NCBI GenBank assembly: GCA_963576475.1
Contig: OY754987.1
Location: forward strand, 6,996,536-7,060,535
DNA: 64,000 bases
Origin: Molanna angustata
Taxonomy: Eukaryota > Arthropoda > Insecta > Trichoptera > Molannidae
Reading direction: 5' to 3'
The notes under the pieces were generated by a model. That model saw only the letters and a list, made by a program, of their open reading frames with translations. It made no database searches and had not been told where the DNA came from. Position 1 is the first letter of the stretch, and each line of letters starts with the position of its first letter. Both the position numbers and the translations under genes were made by a program. This document shows positions 20,430-31,128 of the stretch, piece by piece.

Positions 20430-20590
20430 TTGTCCCGTATTTAACAACGTATCAGACCTTAATCCAAGATTTGGAGACCATCTTGTGTGGCAATCCAGTT
20501 GAAATGACTGACATTTATTTTGGGGCTAGGCTTTTTTTGTTTTTTCTTTGAGTCCGAGTAGTGATCCTTGGGGAACACCAATTTTTTTTA
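20430..20590 (-). pseudogene. Reverse transcriptase motif fossil
   Basis: Minus-strand reading near 20583-20545 gives IGVPQGSLLGLK, the GVPQGSxLGP motif with the proline lost. The continuation to 20430 is decayed. A second, independent LINE trace in the otherwise repeat-poor interval. Confidence 0.5.
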
Positions 20591-22079
20591 CTTGAATTTA
20601 TATACGAACGAATGGATTCATTGTAGGTATCATATGACACCAATTAATATCCTAGAAAAAAATTCTATTATGAACCTATTGGTTTTTCACAGTTCAGTTG
20701 CTTTTGAAATTATATACATTGATAAAACTTAAAATATAATTAAAAGATAGATGAGTTTAGATAAAAACACTATAAGAAGAAATTTTCTTTTTAGGCATTG
20801 TAGGCATTGAAAAAAAACTCGTAAAGCGCCGTGATGTTAACGATTAAAAACTCATAATAAAAAATCTTGCCACTACATTCTTATTATCCTTATTATTTTT
20901 AAATTATTGATAGAATATCAAGATTTTTTTATGAATATAAATGTTGTCACGTATCTACATAAATAGGCTATTCACCCGCCACCCAATAACCTCCCTTTAA
21001 ATAAGTGGTTGATACAGTTAAGTAAACATTGACTTAATCAGACCCACAATATTAGATACATTAACGGTTTACTGATAACCCGGTGTGATTTGAATTAAGT
21101 GGAGTAAATAAAGGATTCAAATCATTGTCATAATTATTTGATTTGAGCAATGCGAGAGCGCCCCATCCATCCCCTGCCTCATAATATTACCGGGGGCAGA
21201 TTCGGATTCGTCCCCGTCCCCTTTTCCACCGAAATCCCCATTTCCCCTCCCCGGAGCCAACGAGGGATGAAATATCACCAGATGATCCAACCCCCTTTTG
21301 TAGGTACACATCTGTTTTCGCTTTACACACAAATTAGACTTGTAGACCTGATAAAATGAAAAGGGTGGCGTGAATTTCATTACTGCCCTCTTTCCCTGGA
21401 AATTTCATCGTTGGTTTATTTATTTATCATATTCCGTTCATAGACTCGAGAACATTAAAACTTTCGGATGCATCTTACTCCTTACACATTTCCAATGCCT
21501 GAACTGATTTCCTATCTAAATTAATCATTACATCGCCAATTGTTCATTACCTGGGCCTAATTTTTAATTTATAGAATCAATAAATTCTTTGGGTCATCCT
21601 TTCATATCATAAACTTTTTAATAGTAAAGTAATCAATATAGATACAACAGCATCTAAGCTGCTTGCTCAATGCTCATTGTTTCCATCCGCATACATATAA
21701 TTTATGTCATGATTTCTCGGCAATACACTATCTCCAAGCTACCCATATCAACAAAGCGTATATTCAAAACTTAATTCTTGAGTGAGTCATTAAATAAGAT
21801 CGCATTTCACCAACACAAAAATAATATTCTGAACTGATGTCAGGCTCAGTGACATCATGTACCGACATGACGTCTCAAAGCGAAATTAAGATTGTTTAAT
21901 GAAGTGAAGTGCCTCTTGGTTGATTGCGTTAAAGACACTTGGTGAAATAGTTCGTTGAGTTTTTCACTTATCAGGACATGTGTGCGTCATTTGAAACTGA
22001 CTTAAACTACGTAATTTTTATCTACAAAAATGATAATAACCACATTTTATAAGCAAACATTAATACCACAAAAACTCCA
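20591..22079. other. Putative intron with unique GC-balanced blocks
   Basis: No repeat family recognised. Blocks at 20940-21115 and 21130-21300 are richer in GC and contain ATAAGTGGTTG (21001) and AATTAAGTGGAG (21095), cores like those bound by NK-class homeodomains, and CCCCGTCCCCTTTTCC. They could be enhancers, but only conservation would tell. Confidence 0.35.
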
Positions 22080-22084
22080 CCTAC

Positions 22085-22752
22085 CTTGAAAGCATCGCCG
22101 CATCAGAACACGAATGGAGATGATGCGCTGCTAACGCCGCTGCTTCCAGAACCGCTCTCGGAGGACTGGTAGGTCTGGGTCCTTGGGATCCCTGCTTCCT
22201 CGGTTCGTTTCTGCTCAGAATGCTCGAGATTGAAAACGAGGTGTAACCAGACGTCTGACCGCCGCCCATCTTGGGCGAGTTCTGAGTCAGATCCTTTCCT
22301 ATCTCGTCTTTCATCTTAAGATTAGTCGCCATGTGCTTGTCCAATGACTCGGTGTCCTTTGGACTGACTGGCGAAATATCTTGGGGTTTGATATTTTTAA
22401 TTTGATTCGTACTCCTATCTTTGGTTATGATTTTCAAAGGCTCCATCTTAGATTCAGTCGAATAGTTGTAGGTGGGGCTATTGGGTCTATAGTTTTGGGT
22501 GTCTCCTTGCATTCTGTATTTGCTGAGGATGCTCGGAGTGCTGTCGATCATCTTGGTTTCGTGGGACTTTGGAACGAATATGGGTGACTTTCTTCCGCCG
22601 TTGATGCTGTAGTTCTGTGCCACATTCTGGGGCGAGTGCGGCGCTATTAGGACGTTGATAGACCTGAACTTTCCTGGGGGCTCAGGGCTGTTTGGTTCCG
22701 AGACTACGTTCACTTCGATATCTCGTTCATCTTGAGACGACGGAGAGTTCAT
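22085..22752 (-). CDS. First coding exon, probable NK/HMX-like homeobox transcription factor
   Basis: A 222-codon plus 2-nt exon on the minus strand. The start is the ATG at 22752 (A at -3); an in-frame TGA at 22807-22809 lies upstream with no other ATG between. The exon ends TCAAG at 22085 and is followed by GTAGGTGGAG, a strong donor; read through, it hits TAG at once. The protein begins MNSPSSQDERDIEVN, is rich in Ser, Pro and Asn, has about nine S/T-P sites, and is predicted disordered. Residues 171-180 (TSFSISSILS) form an eh1-like Groucho-binding motif, followed by basic residues and an Ala/His stretch (LEAAALAAHHLH, 202-213). Short N-terminal eh1 motifs of the form SFxIxSIL occur in NK-class proteins such as HMX; bagpipe-like ones are similar. 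The homeodomain itself is not in the window, so the family call is inference. Composition and length of the frame make a chance ORF unlikely. Confidence 0.75.
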
Positions 22753-22860
22753 CGTGGGTTCACTCACTTGATTAACTCGAAGGCAATTGATGTTTTGGTT
22801 TAAAATTCACAAATTCATCTAATCTTCACCATTTTAACTTTTGATAATTTCACTAAAACT
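22753..22860 (-). promoter_or_regulatory. Likely 5' UTR/upstream sequence of the exon
   Basis: AT-rich sequence directly upstream of the ATG at 22752 with an in-frame TGA at 22807-22809. There is a short upstream ATG (ATGGTGAAGATTAG, minus strand near 22832). No TATA box or initiator is obvious within 100 bp, so the transcription start is undetermined. Confidence 0.35.
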
Positions 22861-23689
22861 CTTAATGCACTTGCAGTGATGTACATTTAAGTAAAATGTG
22901 TAGTTTTCCGTGTTCCTGTAGAAAAGAAAACAATAATTAATTTTTATTAAAAATCTTTTAATAGATATTTTTAAAATAATGCCTTGAGGAAAAATTTGTA
23001 CATTGTATTCATTCATTATGCTCTTTTATAATTTCTATGACTCTTTTATTTACAATCGTTTATAAATTCTTAGAACTATGACAAAGTGAAATTCTTGGTT
23101 ATAGGGGAAAGATATGGAATGAAAGAAAAATCACCCAAGAAAAGAATGTCATGTGAAGGATATACAAGAAGTATCAGCGTACTGGTTCACATTCTTTCAA
23201 TATTTTACTTATACACAATGCATGTAGAATAACTGATGATTTTTTAATTATTAATATTCAATTGGTTTAATTGATATTATAGGAATCCTCACTTATTATT
23301 CTTTATTTTATTGCACACTTTTATTTGACTTCACTTTTCCGTATTGTAGTGGAATTTTGCAATTGATTTTTAACTAACTTCCCGACCAGTGAAACTTTCA
23401 GAATTTATGTATTACTGTTGACAATGAATGTAAAACTGATTTGATAAAATCTTCTATTTCATACAAACTTTAAATGCTTATTTAAGTACCATTTTTATCG
23501 TTTCACATTAGATTGTGTATGTTCTGTGTTTGAATTTGTTTGCTATATAAAACAACTGCGTTTGACGTTATGTGTTAGGCATTGGCAGTATGAACGTATA
23601 AAATCTTCGGACTGACGTGAAAAATTGTTTTATTCTTCCGTAGTGTGTCCTTGCATATGTAGTCTCTACATATGCATTGAAGACCATGG
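22861..23689. other. Upstream AT-rich region of the minus-strand gene
   Basis: Unique-looking AT-rich DNA, no recognised repeat or frame. As the region immediately 5' of the only supported exon it should contain the promoter, but I see no decisive motif. Confidence 0.35.
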
Positions 23690-24060
23690 CCCTTACAAAA
23701 ATAAATGTAGAAAAGCTCAAATGCACACAGCGATCCATGGAAAGATCCATGCCTCAGAGATAAGAAATGAGGAAATTAGGAAGAGAATCAGAGTAGCGGA
23801 TATCATGGATCGCGTTGAAGTGGCAATGGGCGGGCCATATTGCAAGACAAGACCCCACAAGATGGACCTCTAAAATATTAAGATGGAGACCTTGGGAAAA
23901 CAAGAGAGGCGTCGGAAGACCTCAAAAAGATGGTCCGACGACATAGCCATAAAAATTGGCTGCAAGCAGCAACCGACAGAAAAAAATGAATGTGTATGCA
24001 AGAGGCCTATATCCAGCGATGGAGGACAGAGGGCTGAATAAAAAGAAGAAGAAGAAGTGT
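23690..24060 (+). mobile_element. RTE LINE remnant, C-terminal end
   Basis: Plus-strand reading: KAQMHTAIHGKIHASEIRNE, EIRKRIRVADIMDRVE, then frameshift into QWAGHIARQDPTRWTSKILR, RWRPWENKRGVGRPQKRWSD and a decayed WMQAATDRK.W block. This is the WAGHxAR..x..RWxxKxxxWRPxxxxRxxGRPxxRWxDD signature that ends RTE proteins. Ends in (AAG)n at 24041-24056. Confidence 0.7.
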
Positions 24061-24245
24061 GTCTTTAAGTTTTTTTTATTCAAGGTAAAAAAACTATGGA
24101 CTATTTATACTTTCGCTCATCTTCTGTAACCTAATTCTGTAACAAAATGTTAGTTTTTTCGTAAATTTAAAATAAATGAACTTACTAATGCGTAATTCTA
24201 CGGATTACTTCTTCGAGATGCTAATAGGGTTCGATAAATAATAAC

Positions 24246-24641
24246 ATGAGGGTGACAGTTTTATAAAGCATTGTTGCAAAGGTCAGGAAAAAAGTAACAC
24301 GCAATACGCTGTACTATATAGAACACGCAATACGCTGTACTATATAGAACACGCAATACGCTGTACTATATAGAACACGCAATACGCTGTACTATATAGA
24401 ACACGCAATACGCTGTACTATATAGAACACGCAATACGCTGTACTATATAGAACACGCAATACGCTGTACTATATAGAACACGCAATACGCTGTACTATA
24501 TAGAACACGCAATACGCTGTACTATATAGAACACGCAATACGCTGTACTATATAGAACGTCATCTGATACTTGGTTGATACAAATTAGAGTATTTTCCTG
24601 TGCTAACATTGGTTTGTACACAGGTGATGTCACCAGCATTT
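24246..24641. mobile_element. MITE-H copy 1, carrying a satellite array
   Basis: Flanks of the array match the 174-bp element at 59675-59848: GGGTGACAGTTTTATAAAGC at the left and GATACAAATTAGAGTATTTT..GGTGATGTCACCAGCATT at the right. Ends pair as imperfect TIRs (GGTGACA). The middle of the ordinary element is replaced by ten copies of a 26-bp unit. Confidence 0.65.
24295..24558. repeat. 26-bp perfect tandem repeat, 10 copies
   Basis: Units start at 24301 and every 26 bp to 24535, each GCAATACGCTGTACTATATA plus GAACAC, with no base difference between units; the last lacks two bases. Perfect identity implies recent expansion or ongoing homogenisation. The minus-strand frame through it is a by-product. 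Confidence 0.95.
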
Positions 24642-25964
24642 TTTCGTTGGTGAGCTCTATATAAATGAGTGAATTGTTTCTATTGCGTTTGCTATACAAC
24701 AATATACATTTTACATCGACCTGATAATTCATTATTCGGTCATACCGCTCAAAAACATAACAAAAAGCCACCCTCTAAAGATAAAAAAACACGATAAACA
24801 AATTAGAAATGTTAAAAAAGTTTTCATAGGAATTTCTATATTCCCGTATCGTTGCAATTAATCACGGGTCATTTAATTAGATCCAATATAAATAGTAAGA
24901 TTCATTCGTGTGTCATGTCTGTGCGCCCATTTCCACTTATATTGTTCGTCACAGTCGAGGGCCTTGTAGGAGCCACACACACGAGGGTTATCAGCAAAAT
25001 CAGTAAGCACTAAATTGTGTCCAAAAGTCAAATTAGACGGCCCACAGTTGTTAATTTTATTAAAAAATATTCCCCTAAAACTCTTCACATGAGCAGGAGC
25101 AACAAATTCAATAGGTGGTACGAAAAGTTGTTTCGTTTTTACACAATTTCATTGTATTTTTTACTGTTGAAATAGTCGAAATGCTGTTCAATTATGAAGA
25201 ACATTAGGTACTCGATGTGTATGGAAAATAAGTTTTAACAGAAAGCTTTATGCATCACGTTCTGAAAGACCAATTGAAGCAGATGAAAACAAAATAAAGA
25301 CAATGATGAATGTCATTGAAAAATAATACATAAGAATTTGTGACATCGTTGAGAGATGAAGTAATTGATCTTATTTTTTATTTAATAAAAATAATTGACA
25401 TACATTAAAAATAATAATAAATAACATTTTATAACATACATTCTTAAATTATGGTAATATAGAGAATATTTATCCTCAGATGAGATCGGACCTCGTATTC
25501 GAGGGAGAAGCATAGTCATTTTCTTCGTTCGTTTCAGGGTGAAGTCGAAGTAAACAGGCGTCAGATTTCGCAACAGAAAACCAACGCTCATCAGTGAAGC
25601 ACACGTTTGCACGCATTTGCAGGTCACACCTCTCCTATGATTTAAAAACTGCTTTATCACATTAAAATAAATTCACCAACACACATTTACGTGTTCTTTG
25701 TACAGTTATTATTAGTGTTCAATCTGAGGGGCATAATCCTCAAAATGTATAAATCAACTATCGATCATAATCTAATTTTAATATTTCTCTTCATTTTATC
25801 ATAAAAATTTGTTAATATCAGCGTTTACAATGAAATTGCCATTAAATTAATATTATTATTCAATCAACTTAACCTCAAAAATTGCCAAAGTCTGAAGCTG
25901 ATCAATCTTACTTTAATCAACATCATGGGTAGCCCTGCTGGTATCAGTCTCAAGAATATGACAA
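24642..25964. other. Repeat-poor unique DNA
   Basis: Upstream of the minus-strand exon. GC-balanced blocks at 24895-25050 (GTGTGTCATGTCTGTGCGCC, CACAGTCGAGGGCCTTGTAG) and 25480-25640 stand out from AT-rich surroundings. No supported coding exon; candidate conserved non-coding elements only. Confidence 0.35.
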
Positions 25965-26045
25965 CTTGTTATTGGACGCGTGTTTTAAATTTGTATTTGA
26001 CAAAGTAGGTACTTCTACTTGTCCAAGAAGCAATACAAAATAAAA
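25965..26045 (+). mobile_element. SINE-B 3' tail
   Basis: CAACTTGTTATTGGACGCGT through CAAGAAGCAATACAAAATAA matches the last 75 bp of SINE-B. The tRNA head is absent. Confidence 0.6.
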
Positions 26046-27834
26046 TATCGAATCCAACCATTCATGATCAAGTAAAATGCCTTGGTTTAATTTTCGTCTT
26101 TTATTTTAAAATAAAACTTCCCAAACACCCCAAAACAATTCCCAACTAAAAAACATCTGCCGCAGAAGATGGAAGGCAGAGATATACATACATCAAAATG
26201 TTTTGGCATGAGAGGTCACCGATACAACAAATTTTGGGACCTAAATTTATTCAAATCGACTCCGCTCAAAACCCTCGTGAATATTCAAAAGTCTAATTTG
26301 TTTTGCGTCCAAACACTGCGCCCACATCATTCAAAGAATTATCGTTGCGGCGCGTTTTGAGCGCAATTGGACCCATTGTCTGTTGCATTATTACTTATCG
26401 ACAATCTACTTAGATCTAAATCTGTAACATTATATTTCTCCATTGTTGTCGATCAACTAAATAGATCTGGGTTGATGGATCGGAGGGCGGGCGGCATCAT
26501 TGCGAAGTGTACCCAGGGACAAGTCACGTGATTTAATAAACTATTTTTTATTGGTCGATTCGCGGATGAAAAACTAGAAAAATCATAGACGAGGATTGCA
26601 TTATTTTATTTATGGGAAACAAAACTAATAAAGAAATGAATGGATTGTGGCCAACTCTTCACCATAAATTTATAAAATAAATTAATTAACACGTCATACA
26701 AAATGTATACCTATAATTTTATTTAATACAAATAAAAAACTTAGTTTAAGTTTTATTTGTTACGTCTACACTTTCAATGGGGCAATAATATTGAATTGTT
26801 TTTTTTTGTACTCAATTACTTTCTTCTTGTTGGCCCGTGAATATTTCTGTCTTTATATTCCTTAACACTTTTCTTTTATCAATTTTTACTTTTCAATATC
26901 TGTTTGCTTTTGACACTTTAGTCTTTTTTTTAATTTAATTTGTTTATATGCTTTTGTACCAAGCATAATACGCTTGTAAAGCGAAAATAACACCCTAAAA
27001 TTTTAAATTTTTAACTAAAATTTTAACAGTAATACAAAGTACATGTTGAACAAGTTTTTTTAAAAGGTTTCAACTAAAACAATGAAAAACACACTCTTGT
27101 TGAGGTTAGAATTAACCTTGACAGTTTTGACAGTTGGACCGTGTTCCGTGTGTGACGTCACACTTTTTACGCGAATATAGGTAATATTTCACCTGTAAAT
27201 TCCTAATTTGAATATTTAAATGGTTATGTGCACAATGTTATGAAAAATATTCTGTGAATTTAAATGATGCTACAATTTATTACTATACAAATTCAAACGA
27301 ACAATTAAATTAATAAAATTGAGGGCAACGCCTTTTCAATATTTTCTTCACGTTGAAATGAAACTGTCATAATAAATTCATAGAAATAATCCTGTTTTAA
27401 TGCAATAAGTATACCATTATTGTTTACTTTGTATGAAATAAAAAAAATGTTCAATTTTATCAAAGAACCACATAAATCAAGCCGAAAACATTAAAACAGA
27501 ATTTGTGTTGCCGTCGGCAATACACAAATTCTGAAAATTTGCTACCTCTAACTGTTCAGGAAGATATATAGTCAAAATCGATTTCAAAATTCCAGTACTT
27601 ACATACATGTGAAGTTAATTAAAAGGGTATAAAAATAGAATTAAAAGTATTTTTTTATTTGAATTTAAGTAATAATATGTCGATTATTATCTTTCGAGTT
27701 CTGTCCATTATTACATATCTGTCGTTATTAAATATAATATATAATTATTAGAAGTAATGTTAATGTTTTGATATATCGAATCTTAGAACGTATTGAAAAA
27801 AATATCGACTTCAAAACTAGAATCCTGATAAAAG
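26046..27834. other. Repeat-poor unique DNA
   Basis: GC-balanced stretch at 26160-26545 (CAATGCGCCCACATCATTC-like strings, GCGGCGCGTTTTGAGCGC, GGAGGGCGGGCGGCATC, AGTCACGTGATTT with an E box) and a CRE palindrome at 27150. A 63-codon plus-strand frame at 26169-26360 has no recognisable domain. Confidence 0.35.
27150..27163. promoter_or_regulatory. CRE palindrome
   Basis: GTGTGACGTCACAC is a 14-bp perfect palindrome around the full CREB/ATF site TGACGTCA. Preceded by TTGACAGTTTTGACAGTTGG. Isolated from any recognised promoter. Confidence 0.4.
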
Positions 27835-28080
27835 GTATTATGGCGGACATTGGGACCTGGTTGATCTGTTTTGTGTAAGCCCAAATGTTTATTGAGGTAA
27901 TGATTGTGAGTGCAGAAATTGTGTACCTATTTAGTGTGGAACGGGAACAATCACCTGACATATAATTGTCAATAAAAATTGTTAACTGCTAGCCCTAGAA
28001 CAGGATTTCCTAGTTGGGCAGCGGTAATCTACTTAATGTTGTCATTATAAATATGGTGTGATAAAAGTAAAATAAATATT
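27835..28080 (+). mobile_element. Rep-F, copy 2
   Basis: Same block order as 13645-13885, with a small insertion (TCACCTGACATATAATTGTC) near 27950 and an A-rich end at 28060-28078. Both copies keep CAGGATTTCCTAGTTGGGCA. Confidence 0.6.
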
Positions 28081-29019
28081 TTTTTTTTCTCAGTGCAGGT
28101 CCTAGGGTACATTTTGTAACGTTGCTTCCGGGAGCGTATTGGTAATGATGGAAAAGGCTTCAGCATTATGCGGTCTATGCAGTCAAAACACAGGATTAAA
28201 GATATTATCAGATTTTTACGTAGTCAAAATGTAATATTAAAGATCTTATCTTGCTGTAAGGATATATTATTATATTATTCATTATTGTCTACCCCGATGA
28301 TTATTTTTACAAATCTTTTTGTCAAACCCTCGTTGACTGCGCTAAGGGTGGGTGAGTTATTTTTTTGTTTCTTTTTTGTTCACTCTCTGTAACTTGATAC
28401 TTGTCTTTATGGGGTAAGCGGTTCTGATCAGTTGATTGCTTGTAGTCTATCTATTAATGTGTAACACTATATTTTTGTATGGACGAGTAAGTAATCCGAC
28501 ATTATCGATTAGATGTTGGCTGCGAGTGTGTCTAATGTCTATAGGATGGCTCGATATGGGTATACCTATCTTCCTATAAATTATGACATGGTAACTCTTC
28601 AAAGGGATTTAGTAACATTCGTTTTGAATGACTTTGTGTAAAATGTCATCACAAAGGCAAAAATCTAACTATTTTACTAATTAGATTTCGTCTAAGGGGG
28701 CATATAAACCTAAACACCCCAATTTCAAATCAAATATCTCAAATATTTTAAACAGATAGTTTCTAGAAAAAATAGCATAAGTGTATTCAACATTTCTCTA
28801 GTGAATGTTCGTCACACAATTTCAACATTCGTCCGAAATTTCCCTGAAATAATATAAAAAAAAAACTTTTTACAGCATTTTTTTAAAATTATTTCAAAAC
28901 TATGTGTCGTAGAGAAATAAATATTGTATAATCAAAGTGAATTACCCATAACGTTTTTTCATTTCAAATAATGTTTGTTCTTGCATTGCAAAAAATCAAC
29001 CAATTTCGTGTTACCGATG
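28081..29019. other. Unassigned stretch
   Basis: Mixed AT-rich DNA with a plus-strand 74-codon frame (28168-28392) that looks fortuitous (no motif, no codon bias). A segment at 28660-28860 is strongly A/T with no repeat match that I could find in the window. Confidence 0.35.
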
Positions 29020-29145
29020 ATTAAAATCACGTATAAACCTTTTTTAACGCACGCGATACCTACCGTTACTAACGCGTAACTTCATAATGCATTAGGCGGT
29101 TTTAATATATCATGTTTTCAGTCGCTACATTTAGCGTTGTATGTC
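29020..29145 (+). repeat. Rep-I, copy 2
   Basis: Shares AATCACGTATAAACC, AACGCACGCGATA, GCGTAACTTCATAATGC and ATTAGGCGGTTTTAA with 15735-15850 in the same orientation. Confidence 0.55.
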
Positions 29146-29645
29146 CTTTTAAAGCTTTCTAAACGCATAACTAGATACTCACGAATAAAATAGTTAAGAT
29201 CGGTTTTAAAAATCTTACTTATAAACGTATACTAAGATGTGACTAATAGTTTACGAACACGCTCATTTATTTTTTTCATATGGCTGCATTGTCTTCACAG
29301 ATGTCAAAAAATAGATAAATGCACGTAATCTTTGGATAACTGACATCGAAAAATGAAAACAAGCGCCGCATTGTGCCGTGTTGAGTCAATTATTTAAACA
29401 CAATTGCGATGAAGAATAATAAGAGAAAACGTTAAAAGTGTTGAATTTTTCTGTCAATCTCAAATATGCGTCGGTTCATATTATGTGAAAAATCCGCCAT
29501 TTTGAAATACTTGGTATGACGCGTTAGTCAAGCGTTAAACAACCTCTCGACCTGTCCTAACTTGACGTCTATAAAATAAAGGTATATTAGGTATAGATAG
29601 TCACGATTTATAAGTAAAATTTTCGTTAATCACGCTTTATAAACT

Positions 29646-29735
29646 GTTACTATAGATAGTTTACTGTTTGTACACGCAAATTCCGACACGGTTACTATAG
29701 ATAGTTTACTGTTTGTACACGCAAATTCCGAAACC
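29646..29735. repeat. 45-bp direct duplication
   Basis: GTTACTATAGATAGTTTACT..GTACACGCAAATTCCGA occurs at 29646 and 29691, identical over about 41 bp. The duplication is in frame on the minus strand, but the frame has no known domain. Confidence 0.85.
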
Positions 29736-29867
29736 ACCCAAGTAATTGATAGAATAGCTTTGGATCCGATACGTGGCGCTGTTATTGAGGTATAAAAAAT
29801 ATTTTCAACGAATTTTTTTTCGAATCCTATGGCCAAATTAATTTGTAAACCAATATATTACTAACTA

Positions 29868-30657
29868 GTTGCATGTAACACATGAGATCCAACTGTCGAC
29901 AGCGATAGTATGTATAGTTGAAGAATAAGTACCAAACCCATAAATACAAATTATTTATTATTTTATGATATTTAGTTTTCTATACAACACATGTACCTAG
30001 GTAGTCAAGATAGGATAGTATGGAGGTCAGTCTTTTTTTCCTACCCGGAATATGAAAACAGCATGATGGTATATGTATATTGTATGTTTAGAGATGAAGT
30101 ATCAAACTATTAAGTCTTCTTTGATATTGTGTATAGGTGACTACCATACAAATTGTATGAAGCGATGTCGTCACTAAATTCAATTTTTATAAAAATTGTT
30201 AAAAAAAAATTGAGATGTACTGCTATAATGTTAATATTTTTTATATAAAATTAAATTATCTAGTTGGGGTGTTTCGTCTTTTTTCGATATTTTAAAAATA
30301 AATGGAAATATAGGCAGTTAAACTCATAAATTTATCTTAAAAAAAATACTTTTCTTAATAAAAAATGTTTGAGAAACCCTGGAATTTTTTTGAAAAAACT
30401 AATTTGAGATTTTGTATTTTTCTATGTTTATACCAATTTTCAGCGTTCTAGCTTTTATGGTTTCTGAGATATAGGGAAAAATAAAATAAAAATTCAAAAG
30501 TTGATAACCCCTGACTGAAACAAAAATTCAAAATTCCGAGTATAAAAGTTTTGTAGGCCTGTAACTGTTTATATATTCTGAAATTTTAGGCTCTGTAAAT
30601 TGAGCGGATCAAAAGTTATAAGGGGGGGACGGACACACACACACACACAGACACACA

Positions 30658-30694
<37 letters not shown>

Positions 30695-30925
30695 ACGAAA
30701 TGTTCTACTCCGAATTCTGAGTAAATCCGTGTATGGAACATATATGCTGCGAAGCCTCTAAGTTGGTGTTTTTTGACTTCAAAGTTGGAAAAGCCGTGAA
30801 AAAAGTAGACCTCTCCATACAATTCTCGCGTATTCTGGCTTGATACATTGTCGATATGTTAAGAGAACAAAGTTCTCCTGAACAAATCGACAGTTGGAAC
30901 ACATTATAGGTACTGATTTTACGGA
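29868..30925 (+). mobile_element. Rep-E element, copy 2 (empty SINE site)
   Basis: Parallels 1375-2600 without SINE-A: TGAAGAATAAGTACCAAACC is continuous at 29921. The (AC)n patch near 30635-30700 is much longer than in copy 1. Ends after ATCGACAGTTGG near 30898. No coding function. Confidence 0.65.
30635..30705. repeat. (AC)n microsatellite
   Basis: Interrupted ACAC run with CAGACAC variants, expanded inside Rep-E copy 2 from the short ACACACACAGACAC seed of copy 1 (2338-2352). Confidence 0.95.
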
Positions 30926-30974
30926 TGTCGGGAATATAGATTCAAATAACAAACGTCTAATTATGGGTGAGCAG

Positions 30975-31128
30975 TGTGGCACCGACTTAGAATAGTACTT
31001 TCACTCTTTTCTATTATCATCGTCTTCGAGTGTCTCATAAGAGCCGGGTAATCAAAAATACAACAAGCAACCATAACATATCACATGGTTCAGCAATAAG
31101 AATCTCCACCAATTCTGAATATATATCT
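30975..31128 (+). mobile_element. Rep-C, 5' half (split by RTE insertion)
   Basis: GGCACCGACTTAGAATAGTA, CTATTATCATCGTCTTCGAG, TACAACAAGCAACCATAACA and CCAATTCTGAATATA follow the Rep-C order and break off. The missing half resumes at 32247, on the other side of LINE sequence. Confidence 0.65.

Noticed and set aside
21117..21380. Minus-strand 87-codon frame in a GC-balanced block
   Set aside because: The opposite strand is equally open over the same interval; looks like composition rather than coding.
24295..24558. Possible CRISPR-like array
   Set aside because: Units are contiguous with no spacers; eukaryotic context; it is a simple satellite.
30616..30822. Minus-strand frame with a CVCVCV run
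   Set aside because: Translation of an (AC)n microsatellite in Rep-E.
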